In this document: positions 25,977 through 34,719 of the stretch, piece after piece | How the letters are laid out: each line of letters begins with the position of its first letter | How positions within the stretch are numbered: position 1 is the stretch's first letter | Origin: Leeuwenhoekiella parthenopeia | Lineage (GTDB): Bacteria; Bacteroidota; Bacteroidia; Flavobacteriales; Flavobacteriaceae | Assembly (NCBI RefSeq): GCF_020782115.1 | Contig: NZ_JAJGMW010000010.1 | Coordinates: 1-64,000, forward strand | Direction of reading: 5' to 3' | Length of the DNA: 64,000 nt | Position numbers and translations under genes: made by a program | The notes under the pieces: model-generated | The model's database searches: none | Seen by the model: only the letters and a program-made list of their open reading frames with translations | What the model was told of the DNA's origin: nothing

Positions 25977-26044
25977 GCTCTAAATTACGTATTGTTTCTC
26001 CGTTGAGAAAGAATTGAGGAAATTCCGCTTAAAAAATATAACGC

Positions 26045-27811
26045 ATGTCAGAGATTCTAGATAAAAATATTGAAAGTAATCCACTTATAGACCGCCTGCC
26101 ACCGCATTTAAAACAGTATATAAAACCTCAAAACTACGAGGATTATACGCCGATTAATCAGGCGGTATGGCGTTATGTAATGCGTAAAAACGTGAGCTAC
26201 CTCAGTAAAGTGGCTCATAAATCGTATCTCGACGGACTCAAACAAACCGGGATTTCTATTGACCATATTCCCAATATGTATGGGATGAACCGCATTTTAA
26301 AAGAAATCGGCTGGGCAGCAGTCGCAGTTGACGGTTTTATTCCTCCCGCAGCCTTTATGGAGTTTCAGGCCTATAATGTTTTGGTTATCGCTTCAGACAT
26401 ACGCCAGCTTGAGCATATTGAATACACTCCCGCTCCCGATATTATTCACGAAGGCGCAGGCCACGCCCCTATAATCGCAAACCCCGAGTATGCCGAATAC
26501 CTCAGACGTTTTGGCGAAATAGGCTGCAAAGCGATATCGTCTGCTAAGGACTATGAGCTTTATGAAGCGGTGCGAAAGCTTTCCATTCTCAAAGAAGCCG
26601 AAAATACTCCGGAAAAAGTCATACAGGAAATTGAGGAACAGGTTGATTATCTTCAGAAAAATATCGGAAAAACCAGCGAGATGGCCCTGATACGCAATTT
26701 GCACTGGTGGACGGTAGAATACGGACTTATAGGCACTCCCGAAAATCCGAAAATTTACGGCGCCGGCTTACTATCATCTATAGGCGAGAGCGCCTGGTGT
26801 ATGACCGACGCGGTTGAAAAAATCCCCTACGGCCCCGAAGCGGCGCACAAGGAATTTGATATCACAAAACCGCAGCCTCAATTGTATGTGACTCCGGACT
26901 TTGCCTTTTTAAGCGAGGTACTCGAAGAATTTGCTAATACGATGGCATTGCGCACCGGCGGACCTGAAGGATTGCAAAAGCTAATCGAAAGCAACAATCT
27001 GGGTACAGCCCAGTTGAGTACCGGTCTACAGATTTCCGGGGTTTTTGATGAAATGATCACACACAAAGGCAAGGTAATCTACTTACAAACGCAGGGACCA
27101 ACTGCTCTGGCGTACCATGAAAAAGAACTCGTAGGACACGGCACCTTGAATCACAACAGGGGTTATGGTACCGCAATAGGCAAACTTAAAGGAATCAATC
27201 TCGCGATTGAAGATATGAGTCCCAAAGATCTTAAGGCTTATAAAATTTATGAAGGCGAAAAAATTACCCTGGAATTTGAAGGCGATATTGTTGTAACCGG
27301 AAAAATAATTACGGGAACGCGCAATTTACAGGGAAAAATTATACTCATCAGCTTTGAAGACTGCACCGTAACACACAAGGAGCGCATGCTTTTTAAACCG
27401 GAATGGGGAGTTTATCATCTGGGTGTAGGCAAAAAAATCACTTCTGCATTCTCGGGTCCGGCAGATTTTAGGTCTTTTGATCTGATACATCACAAACCCG
27501 GCTCTGAAACCATTAAAGCTTCAAAAAGTGAGAAGCGCCAGGAGCTCGAAAGCCTCTATCTCGCAGTGCGTAAGTATCGGGAAGGCAAAGACACCCGCTT
27601 TTCACCACAGGCTGTTTTTGATCTGCTTAAAAAATACCATCCCGAGGATTGGCTGTTACCGGTAGAGCTCTACGAACTCGCGGTTGATGAAAACTTAAGT
27701 GAATTTTGCCGGGAAATCGAGGAACACCTTAATCAAATCTCAGAACAACGACCCAACTTAAGTCACCTTATTGAAGACGGCCTTGAACTTATACGTGCTG
27801 CTAAAATCTAA
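26045..27811 (+). CDS. Aromatic amino acid hydroxylase (phenylalanine 4-monooxygenase-like), extended form
   Basis: A 588-residue pterin-dependent hydroxylase. The iron ligands are visible as His135 and His140 in DIIHEGAGH and Glu225 in HWWTVEYGLIG; YGAGLLSSIGE follows. It would convert phenylalanine (or another aromatic amino acid) to the 4-hydroxy product using tetrahydropterin and oxygen. Two things depart from the compact bacterial enzyme of about 300 residues: roughly 45 extra residues lie between His140 and Glu225 (human spacing from second His to Glu is 40), and about 260 residues follow the catalytic core, with a beta-rich part and a helical end. Its stop overlaps the response regulator gene by 4 bp. 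Confidence 0.85.
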   Translation: MSEILDKNIESNPLIDRLPPHLKQYIKPQNYEDYTPINQAVWRYVMRKNVSYLSKVAHKSYLDGLKQTGISIDHIPNMYGMNRILKEIGWAAVAVDGFIPPAAFMEFQAYNVLVIASDIRQLEHIEYTPAPDIIHEGAGHAPIIANPEYAEYLRRFGEIGCKAISSAKDYELYEAVRKLSILKEAENTPEKVIQEIEEQVDYLQKNIGKTSEMALIRNLHWWTVEYGLIGTPENPKIYGAGLLSSIGESAWCMTDAVEKIPYGPEAAHKEFDITKPQPQLYVTPDFAFLSEVLEEFANTMALRTGGPEGLQKLIESNNLGTAQLSTGLQISGVFDEMITHKGKVIYLQTQGPTALAYHEKELVGHGTLNHNRGYGTAIGKLKGINLAIEDMSPKDLKAYKIYEGEKITLEFEGDIVVTGKIITGTRNLQGKIILISFEDCTVTHKERMLFKPEWGVYHLGVGKKITSAFSGPADFRSFDLIHHKPGSETIKASKSEKRQELESLYLAVRKYREGKDTRFSPQAVFDLLKKYHPEDWLLPVELYELAVDENLSEFCREIEEHLNQISEQRPNLSHLIEDGLELIRAAKI

Positions 27812-28212
27812 TCTTCATCACTGAAAGTATCCCGTATAGCTTCGAGCTGCTCAAGTGTTACGGGTTTAACCACATAGTTAGAAACACTGCTAAATTGCAA
27901 CGCGCGTTCCTGATCGCGGGGATCTATTGACGAGGTTAAAATATAAATGGTAATTTTCTTTGGGGGATCATATTTGGTAAAAGCTTCAAGAAACTCCCAA
28001 CCATCCATAACCGGCATGTTTAGATCTAATAATATCAAATCGGGGATCTCATCACCGGTCTTAAAAATTGCCGTGAGTGCATTTAAAGCTTCCTGCCCGT
28101 TGCTGTAAACCAAAAAATTCTCGCAAAACTTAACGAGCTTCATCATTTTCTTTAATCCAAAAACAACAATTGGATCATCATCTACCAGACATGCCAGTTT
28201 TATCTTTTTCAT
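27808..28212 (-). CDS. Single-domain response regulator
   Basis: A 134-residue stand-alone receiver domain without output domain. The acidic pocket is VDDDP (about residues 10-14), the phosphoacceptor Asp is in LILLDLNMPVMDGWEF, the Thr/Ser switch in YILTSS and the Lys in VVKPV. Its 5' end overlaps the 3' end of the PAS kinase gene by 35 bp, so it should be phosphorylated by that kinase. It probably acts by protein contact or phosphotransfer. Confidence 0.92.
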   Translation of the reverse strand: MKKIKLACLVDDDPIVVFGLKKMMKLVKFCENFLVYSNGQEALNALTAIFKTGDEIPDLILLDLNMPVMDGWEFLEAFTKYDPPKKITIYILTSSIDPRDQERALQFSSVSNYVVKPVTLEQLEAIRDTFSDED

Positions 28213-29995
28213 GAAGTTTAATTATAAAGGTGGTGCCTTCTCCTACTTTACTTTTTACATCTATTGAACCCCCCATTACCTGAATTTGTGATTGGGTCAT
28301 ATACAATCCAAGACCACGGGCTTCAGAATGCTCGTGAAAGGTTTTATACAAACCGAAAATACGATCGCCATAACGCTCCATATTAATCCCCAAACCGTTA
28401 TCACTCACACTGATTACGGTGTAACCATTTACAGTTTCGGCAGTAACCTGCAACCACGATTTTTTCCTGGGATCTCTATATTTTATGCTATTCGAAAATA
28501 AATTCAGCAAAACACTTTCTAAATACGCCGGTACCGCGTAAACCTTTAAATCTTCAGGAACATAATTATAAATTTTAAAGTTTGCGTTTACAAGCAGGCC
28601 TCTTAACGAACGTTCTGTGTTTTTCACAAAATCTTTCAGCACTAATTCTTCTTTATCCTTAATATCGATATCTACAGAAACCACCTCATTGAGATGCTTA
28701 ATCGTTTCTGTCAACATATCTGACGCCTGATTGAGCATATCTAACTGTAGCTCACGTTCATCTAAATCCTTTTCTTCTTTTAAAAAGTTAAGGAGCATTG
28801 CTATGTTACTGGTATGAGAACGTAGATTGTGAGAAACAATATGCGCAAAATTGATCAGACGTGTATTCTGCTCGGTAGTGACTTCAACAAAACGATCAAT
28901 TTCCTGGCTCTTTCTCCTGAGTTCTGTAACATCCTGTATTTGAACTATGATTTCTTTCGGCTTAGCGTCGGGATCATAGATAACAGATGCAAACACACTA
29001 CAGGTTAAAATCACTCCATTTGTATTCCTGAGGAAATGTTCTCCTCGAATTTCGGCTAACTTGCCGTCAATTAATTTCAAGAAATTCAGGTAATAGCGGT
29101 TAGCTTCTTCAGGGGCGAAAAAATCAGTAAACTTTTTATTGACAAGCTCTTTCTCTCCAAGCCCAATTAGATTTTGAAAAGCCCTGTTACATCTCAATAA
29201 ATGAAAACCATCAACACTAATAATCAAAAACCCAATCGGAGAATTTTCAAAAGCCAGCCTAAACTGCTCTTCACTCTTTTTAAGCCGGATATTGCGTTCT
29301 GTACGCTCTGTAATATCCTGAAATGTTCCCAAAAGGCGCACGCACTTCCCGTTTTCAAACTCAGCCTTACCTCGGGCATTTACGTGAACTTCCCTACCCT
29401 TATGGGTAATGATAGTGTAGTCTCCATTCCAAGGTTCACCGGTTTCAACCCCATTTTGTACTGCACGGCTTATGCGCTCTCTATTCTCCCCTTCTTTATA
29501 AAAACTAACCCCGGTTTCCAGGTTTGGGACAAAATCCTCAGGTACCTCGTGAATTTTTCGGGTTACTTCAGACCAATAAATTTTACCTGTTACACTATTA
29601 TACTCCCAAAACCCGATTTCTGCAACCTTATTGGTTTCCTGTAGCAATAATTCTTTTCGGTAATCCTGAGGTCGTGTGAGCAAAACCTGCTGAATCAGTA
29701 TCAAACACGGCTCTGGATCTATCCGGCTGAATTTATACTTATAGCGTACCTGTTTCTGTGGAATATTTTGAATAAAATAGGAATTCTCTCCCTGAATTGC
29801 CTTCTCAAATGCTGTTTTAAACTTAAGCTGAAGCTTTGTCATGTCTTCAGTCACAGTCGAAAAGTTTGAAAGCAAGCCCGCATCCCATTCTTTGCTTTTT
29901 GAGATTAAGGCCAACTCTTTATCGACTATCGCAAAAACGCCGGGCATTTCGCGTATCGCCTCAATTAAAATCTGAGATGTTTTCACTGCTGCCAT
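28178..29995 (-). CDS. PAS-domain sensor histidine kinase
   Basis: A cytosolic 605-residue kinase without obvious membrane helix. An N-terminal unassigned region is followed by a PAS/PAC unit (EIGFWEYNSVTGKIYWSEV ... LLGTFQDITER, about residues 130-230) and a second PAS (SEEQFRLAFENSPIGFLIIS, about 240-360). Then comes a dimerisation/phosphoacceptor helix with His in AHIVSHNLRSHTSNI, and a HATPase domain with N box (LLNLFSNSIKYRDP) and G box (GLGLYMTQSQIQVMGG). The ligand is unknown. It is translationally coupled to the downstream receiver gene and begins 7 bp after the DUF4230 gene. Confidence 0.9.
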   Translation of the reverse strand: MAAVKTSQILIEAIREMPGVFAIVDKELALISKSKEWDAGLLSNFSTVTEDMTKLQLKFKTAFEKAIQGENSYFIQNIPQKQVRYKYKFSRIDPEPCLILIQQVLLTRPQDYRKELLLQETNKVAEIGFWEYNSVTGKIYWSEVTRKIHEVPEDFVPNLETGVSFYKEGENRERISRAVQNGVETGEPWNGDYTIITHKGREVHVNARGKAEFENGKCVRLLGTFQDITERTERNIRLKKSEEQFRLAFENSPIGFLIISVDGFHLLRCNRAFQNLIGLGEKELVNKKFTDFFAPEEANRYYLNFLKLIDGKLAEIRGEHFLRNTNGVILTCSVFASVIYDPDAKPKEIIVQIQDVTELRRKSQEIDRFVEVTTEQNTRLINFAHIVSHNLRSHTSNIAMLLNFLKEEKDLDERELQLDMLNQASDMLTETIKHLNEVVSVDIDIKDKEELVLKDFVKNTERSLRGLLVNANFKIYNYVPEDLKVYAVPAYLESVLLNLFSNSIKYRDPRKKSWLQVTAETVNGYTVISVSDNGLGINMERYGDRIFGLYKTFHEHSEARGLGLYMTQSQIQVMGGSIDVKSKVGEGTTFIIKLHEKDKTGMSGR

Positions 29996-30002
29996 ACCCG
30001 CA

Positions 30003-30620
30003 TTAATCTACAATCACTTTCTGAAGTTCATCATTACTCTTAATCACCGTCTTATTGTATCTCAATTCCCAGCCAAGAGCGTTAGTAACGGCGTAGATAC
30101 TGGCGAGTTCTGAAATGAGACGCTGCTCGGCCTGCTCGGGAAGCCCGGATGTCTCTACTTTTTTGCGGATGCTTGCGGTTACCCTTTTTTTGATGGTATT
30201 GTAATCTGAAGCTTCAAATTGATTCAGGTAATCCTGAGTAACGTCGTAATATTCAATATCGGGATTGATATTGATCTCCGGTTTTGGGATACTCAGTATG
30301 GTTATGGTCCTGTTTTCTTCATCGACCTGGGTCTCCATAGCGCGCAAATCGTATGAAATATTCACTTTTGCATTGACCACAACAAGCGCCTTTTTACTGG
30401 CGGTAAGCAGGTCAAAATACATACGTTTAGAATCGTTATAGGTAAAAACCTGAGCAAAGGTTCCTTCGGTCACGATGAGCTTACCCACATTGCGAACCTC
30501 TTTTTGAATTAAAGAAGAACTCTCGATAAGACGTTGCCGCGATTCATTGCGTTCAGCGAAATAGTTATAGGTGAAAATGCCCAGAACTACCAGAAGTAAA
30601 ATAATTAAAAGTTTACGCAC
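30003..30620 (-). CDS. DUF4230 membrane-anchored protein
   Basis: A 205-residue protein with one N-terminal hydrophobic segment (about 3-20) followed by a periplasmic or extracytoplasmic part. The beta-rich VGKLIVTEGTFAQVFTY and the segment TYDLR-like YDLRAMETQV, with ITILSIPKPEI, match DUF4230. It lies 7 bp upstream of the PAS kinase and probably belongs to the same operon, suggesting a signalling-accessory role, which is inference. Confidence 0.8.
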   Translation of the reverse strand: MRKLLIILLLVVLGIFTYNYFAERNESRQRLIESSSLIQKEVRNVGKLIVTEGTFAQVFTYNDSKRMYFDLLTASKKALVVVNAKVNISYDLRAMETQVDEENRTITILSIPKPEININPDIEYYDVTQDYLNQFEASDYNTIKKRVTASIRKKVETSGLPEQAEQRLISELASIYAVTNALGWELRYNKTVIKSNDELQKVIVD

Positions 30621-30715
30621 TGCTAAGAGGATGAGGTTAAGTTTAAGTGGTGAAACAGGGCGGGCATTCCCGGTTTCGCTTTGAATCTAATATTACAAAA
30701 TTATCTCTGGTAATA

Positions 30716-31366
30716 CTAGATTAAATTGTTTTTACGGGCTTTTTTAACAGCTTCAAGCTTGTTATGCACCTGCAGCTTTTTATAGATATTTTCGATGTGT
30801 TTGCGCACCGTGCTGGGAGAGACCACTAAATTTTCGGAGATTTTTGTATAACTCAACCCTTTCGCCAGCTGCTCTAAAACTTCAATTTCGCGCTGCGAAA
30901 GCGCTATTTGCTCCTGCTGCTCCAAATGGCTTACCGCATCGGGATTGCGCAATAATTTTAAAGTTCGCATAGCGATAGTGGGATTCATTGCAGCCCCACC
31001 GGCAAGGGTTTCTTCAATTCCTGATTTTAGTGCTTCGGGTGGAGTTTCTTTTAACAAATACCCGTCTGCACCGGCCTGAATAGCCTTAAAAACGTGAATG
31101 TCGTCATCAAAAACCGTTAGCATAATCACCTTGATATGCGGAAACTGCTCTTTAACCTGCGACGTAGCTTCAATACCATTAAGCACGGGCATTTCAATAT
31201 CCATTAAGATGAGGTCTATGTTAGGCTGTTCCTGAAGCTTTTCTATCAAAACCTGCCCATTCTCTGCAGTTAAGCGCAAATCAAAATCCTTAAAAAAGGA
31301 GAGTTTTTCTTTAAGCGACTGGGCTAAAAAGAATTTATCCTCGGCTATGGCAATGCGTACAGGCAT
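30716..31366 (-). CDS. LuxR/NarL-type response regulator
   Basis: A 216-residue regulator. Receiver domain at about 1-120 with acidic pair EDK, phosphoacceptor Asp in LILMDIEMPVLNG, and KET as the conserved Lys. C-terminal LuxR-type helix-turn-helix at about 155-210 with LSQREIEVLEQLAKGLS and SPSTVRKHIENIYKKL. The likely partner is the TPR histidine kinase at 32225-34003 of the HisKA_3 class. The NUDIX-type regulator gene lies between them. Confidence 0.93.
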   Translation of the reverse strand: MPVRIAIAEDKFFLAQSLKEKLSFFKDFDLRLTAENGQVLIEKLQEQPNIDLILMDIEMPVLNGIEATSQVKEQFPHIKVIMLTVFDDDIHVFKAIQAGADGYLLKETPPEALKSGIEETLAGGAAMNPTIAMRTLKLLRNPDAVSHLEQQEQIALSQREIEVLEQLAKGLSYTKISENLVVSPSTVRKHIENIYKKLQVHNKLEAVKKARKNNLI

Positions 31367-31389
31367 CTTTTACAACTATTGATGGGGGA

Positions 31390-32115
31390 TCAAATTTCGA
31401 AGTTATAGCCACTTTCAAGCAGCTCCTGGTATTTTTCAGAATCAAAACGGTAGAGATAAGCACCGCGCTTACTTCCTGATTTATCTTTTTCGTCCAGTTT
31501 AACCAAAACTTTGAGAGACAGCACCTTTTTTCTGAAATTACGGGGATCAAGCTCTCGCTGGTAAATTGATTCGTAAAGCTTTTGCAGTTGAGGAATGGTA
31601 AACTTTTCGGGTAAAAGTTCAAAGCCTATAGGCTGGTAACGCGCTCTTCTGCGTAATTTATCAAGAGCATCGCTAACCATTTCGGTATGATCGAGTGCAA
31701 GTTTGGGGATTTCCTGCAGCGTGTACCAGAACGCGCCGTGGCTCTGGGTAAGTTCGCGATCGTGATCATTAATACGCATTAAGGCGTAATGCGCTACTGA
31801 AATACAGCGATAACCGGGGTCTCTTTCGGCTTTACCATAGGTTTTTGACTGTTCCATATAGATTGCTTCAAGACCTGTGATTTCTTTTAAAACCCGGCGT
31901 GCCGCTTCATCTACATCCTCATCGATCTTGACAAAGCTTCCTATTAATGACCAGATTCCCGAGTCTGGCTCTACCCTTCTTTTAAAGATTAACAGCTTAA
32001 GATCACCGTCATCAAAGCCAAAAATAATGCAGTCTGTAGCTACGTATAATTTATCGTGAGCTGCATAAAAATCATTATTGGGAGCTTGTGCCGTGCTGGC
32101 AGAACTGGGAGTCAT
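31390..32115 (-). CDS. NUDIX-type transcription regulator (NrtR/AraR-like)
   Basis: A 241-residue protein with an N-terminal NUDIX fold (about 20-150) and a C-terminal winged-helix segment (about 160-235, IPQLQKLYESIYQRELDPRNF, RKKVLSLKVLVKLDE). The NUDIX box departs from GX5EX7REUXEEXGU: the region reads RRVLKEITGL where REVxEE is expected, so metal-dependent hydrolysis is likely lost, as in NrtR-like regulators that bind a nucleotide or sugar ligand. It lies between the histidine kinase and response regulator genes and has an inverted repeat upstream (32128-32146). Confidence 0.85.
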   Translation of the reverse strand: MTPSSASTAQAPNNDFYAAHDKLYVATDCIIFGFDDGDLKLLIFKRRVEPDSGIWSLIGSFVKIDEDVDEAARRVLKEITGLEAIYMEQSKTYGKAERDPGYRCISVAHYALMRINDHDRELTQSHGAFWYTLQEIPKLALDHTEMVSDALDKLRRRARYQPIGFELLPEKFTIPQLQKLYESIYQRELDPRNFRKKVLSLKVLVKLDEKDKSGSKRGAYLYRFDSEKYQELLESGYNFEI

Positions 32116-32127
32116 AGTTTCGATTTT

Positions 32128-32146
32128 AAGCGTTTAAAATACGCTT
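32128..32146. promoter_or_regulatory. Inverted repeat upstream of the NUDIX regulator gene
   Basis: AAGCGT (32128-32133), 7-bp spacer, ACGCTT (32141-32146) is a perfect dyad just 13 bp upstream of the ATG at 32115. A further AAAGCG lies close by (about 32156). It is a candidate operator for autoregulation; no second site was found in the window. Confidence 0.45.
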
Positions 32147-32224
32147 TTTATTCGTAAAGCGAAATCTTTGTAAACTTTTCACCACAACTGATGCCTAACT
32201 CAAACCGGGTAGATTTGTAGGCAT

Positions 32225-34003
32225 TCAGCTTAAGGGTTTTCTAAGATGAATGCTTGTGCCTGCTCCGGGATTGCTGTGTATTTGCAGATTTGCATTTAAG
32301 TCTGCTGCACGTTTCCGCATATTATTAAGCCCGTTACCTGATAAAATCTGCGCCTCTTCAAAACCCCGCCCGTCATCAGTTATGCGCACGTCAAAAACAT
32401 CCCGGTCAACCTGCATCATCACATCTACCCGGTTTGCCTGGGCATATTTGATGGCGTTGTTTACTGCCTCCTGTATGATGCGGTAGATATTGATTCCTTC
32501 TAAAGCGGTAAATTCAAAATCTTCCTGAATGCTATCAACCTCAACCCTGAACTGAGTTTCGGTTCCGGTGCTTTCGGCCTTATCAATAATACCGGCAACA
32601 CGGGCCTGCAAATCCTCAAGGCTTATACTTTCTTTATTCATGGCCCAGATCGTGTCGCGCAATTCATTAATGGTAACCGATGTAAAGGTACTTATGGCGG
32701 CAATACGCTCTTTAACCTGTTGTCCTGCATCTCCCAGCAAATAACTCAGATTGTCAAGACTCATAATAATAAAAGTAAGCTGCGAACCTATATTATCATG
32801 CAAATCACGCGAAATACGAAGACGCTGCTCTTCAAGCCGGTTTTGAGTCTCGATTTTTGCCAGAGCGATCTGAAGTTCGCTTTCTTTTTGCAACTGCTTA
32901 TTTTTTAATTTTTGACGGCTGTAAATCAGGTAACCCAGCAAGCCTAAAACAATTGCAAGCCCCAGACTTCCATAGATGTACAGATTTTTACGCCTAACCT
33001 CCAGATCCTTTTCTGCCAGCTGTGCCCGTTGTTTTAAAATCTGATTTTCTTTTTGTTCGGTTTCAAATTCAACTTCTAAGGCCGCAATTTGTTTACTGGT
33101 TTCCAAACTGCTTATACTGTCCTTGAAAACCGCATATTTTTCAAAATAGTACAAAGCAGAATCGGTCTGTTTCATTTGCTTAAATGCTTCCGAAAGTTGC
33201 TGATAGGTATATTGCATCAGGAAGCGGTAGTCCTCCTTACGTGCGATAGGCAACGATTTTTCGAAAAAAGGTATCGCTTCAGCAGGTTTACCTTCAGCTA
33301 AATACACCTCTCCAATCTGCGTATAATTTTCTGCGATACCCTTGCGGTCATTAATCTTTTCACGTATAGCTTTCGCCTTATAAAAATATTCGCGTGAAAG
33401 ATCGTAGTTGCCCATCTGCCCGTAAACCCCTGCAAGATTGCTGTAACTGTAGGGCAAACCTTCGGTATAGTTTCGTTCTTCAACAATAGCAAGACCCTTT
33501 TTATAAAAATAAAGCGCGCTATCCAGTTGACCCTGCATTTCTTTTAGCACACCGTAGTTATTATAAGTACGGTCTAAAACTTCTTTATAGTTTCCTTCTT
33601 CGGCCATTTTCAGGCCCTTGTTCATATAATATTGAGCACGCTCCATATTGTCACGCTTCATCCCATAGCCCATTTCTCCATACAGGTTGGCTGCCTGCGG
33701 TTTGAGATCATTCTCTTCAAAAATACGTATGGCCTTCAGATTATACTCTACCCGTTTTTTACTGTCGGCTTCATAACCGTAAATGGTGGCGATGTTTTTA
33801 TAAGCCTCTCCAATACCCTTTTTATAATCAATCTGCTCTGCAGCTTTAAGGTTATTCTTAAAAATAACCAATAGGGAATCTGTCTTTAGGGAAGAGTTTT
33901 GAACCAATATCGCGTTGATGGAATCAATTTGTTGAATATTCTGCGCAGAAAGAAACCCGCTACTAAAAAAAAGAAAAGTAATCCAAACGTAATAGTGTTT
34001 CAT
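32225..34003 (-). CDS. TPR-containing sensor histidine kinase (HisKA_3 class)
   Basis: A 592-residue protein with a signal peptide (to about residue 20, FLSAQ), then six or more TPR units (about 40-290, for example KGIGEAYKNIATIYGYEAD), a coiled coil and one membrane helix (about 337-360, IYGSLGLAIVLGLLGYLIYS). The cytosolic part has the HisKA_3 His in SRDLHDNIGSQLT and a HATPase with NAIKYAQ and DDGRGFEEA. This periplasmic-TPR layout is common in Bacteroidota. It should phosphorylate the LuxR-type regulator at 30716. A ligand is not predictable. Confidence 0.93.
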   Translation of the reverse strand: MKHYYVWITFLFFSSGFLSAQNIQQIDSINAILVQNSSLKTDSLLVIFKNNLKAAEQIDYKKGIGEAYKNIATIYGYEADSKKRVEYNLKAIRIFEENDLKPQAANLYGEMGYGMKRDNMERAQYYMNKGLKMAEEGNYKEVLDRTYNNYGVLKEMQGQLDSALYFYKKGLAIVEERNYTEGLPYSYSNLAGVYGQMGNYDLSREYFYKAKAIREKINDRKGIAENYTQIGEVYLAEGKPAEAIPFFEKSLPIARKEDYRFLMQYTYQQLSEAFKQMKQTDSALYYFEKYAVFKDSISSLETSKQIAALEVEFETEQKENQILKQRAQLAEKDLEVRRKNLYIYGSLGLAIVLGLLGYLIYSRQKLKNKQLQKESELQIALAKIETQNRLEEQRLRISRDLHDNIGSQLTFIIMSLDNLSYLLGDAGQQVKERIAAISTFTSVTINELRDTIWAMNKESISLEDLQARVAGIIDKAESTGTETQFRVEVDSIQEDFEFTALEGINIYRIIQEAVNNAIKYAQANRVDVMMQVDRDVFDVRITDDGRGFEEAQILSGNGLNNMRKRAADLNANLQIHSNPGAGTSIHLRKPLS

Positions 34004-34085
34004 AAAAATCTGATTGTTTGCTTTTTACAAGCTAATATATAAAAATACCACAATAGATTTCTTTTAAAAATCGGCCGGAATAATT

Positions 34086-34352
34086 TTATCTCACTGCGAT
34101 TTCAGGCTGAATGATTAGCGCTTCGCTAAGGTTATAGGCTAAAAGATTGTAGGTATTCAGGAGCTGCTTCCGCTTTGCCAGTTGCTCCCGGTTGCGCTGA
34201 ATGTTTTCATTTAGATAGTGCAATCGCATTTCGGCAGCTTTTTGATCTTTCCGTTTTAACCTCTGAAAATACAGCACTAGCATCACAAACAGCAGTAATA
34301 CAGCCGCTACAACTAATGCTCCCGGTATTGAAAAAATACTGCTCATTTCCAT
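34086..34352 (-). CDS. Small membrane protein with coiled-coil tail
   Basis: A protein of 88 residues with one N-terminal transmembrane segment (about 8-30) and a charged helical tail (LKRKDQKAAEMRLHYLNENI... and NREQLAKRKQLLN). Last gene of a four-gene membrane-protein run (35825 to 34086), separated by 6 bp from the preceding gene. Function unknown. Confidence 0.6.
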   Translation of the reverse strand: MEMSSIFSIPGALVVAAVLLLFVMLVLYFQRLKRKDQKAAEMRLHYLNENIQRNREQLAKRKQLLNTYNLLAYNLSEALIIQPEIAVR

Positions 34353-34358
34353 TCAGTT

Positions 34359-34709
34359 TTAAATCATAGCCTGCCCGATAAATACAATCCCTATTATAAC
34401 GTAGAAACCCGCAAGAATACTTTTAAGCCTTGGCTTCAAATTGCTTTTTATTACCGAAACCAGAACCAGAAGTCCGGTTAGGTATGGGGGCAAAGCCGTA
34501 AATACGGTACCTGTAAACGTAAAATCCCAAACCAGAATAAGCATAGGAATGAGAAGCAGTACCGCCAGGATGCCCTTCAAATAGCCTGGTTCGGTCGCAA
34601 AAACGTATTTGCCCGCTATCCACAACACGAATTTATAAGCCACATAATACAGCAAGGTGTAGCCAGCCACCATAAAAACCAACCATACAGATCCCGAAAT
34701 CGCATCCAT
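34359..34709 (-). CDS. Multi-pass membrane protein, unknown function
   Basis: A 116-residue integral membrane protein with about four hydrophobic segments (residues 7-27, 43-62, 69-87 and 94-115). No charged catalytic motif is visible. It is separated by 10 bp from the DUF6498 gene upstream and by 6 bp from the small coiled-coil gene downstream. Confidence 0.65.
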   Translation of the reverse strand: MDAISGSVWLVFMVAGYTLLYYVAYKFVLWIAGKYVFATEPGYLKGILAVLLLIPMLILVWDFTFTGTVFTALPPYLTGLLVLVSVIKSNLKPRLKSILAGFYVIIGIVFIGQAMI

Positions 34710-34719
34710 TACTTAAAAT

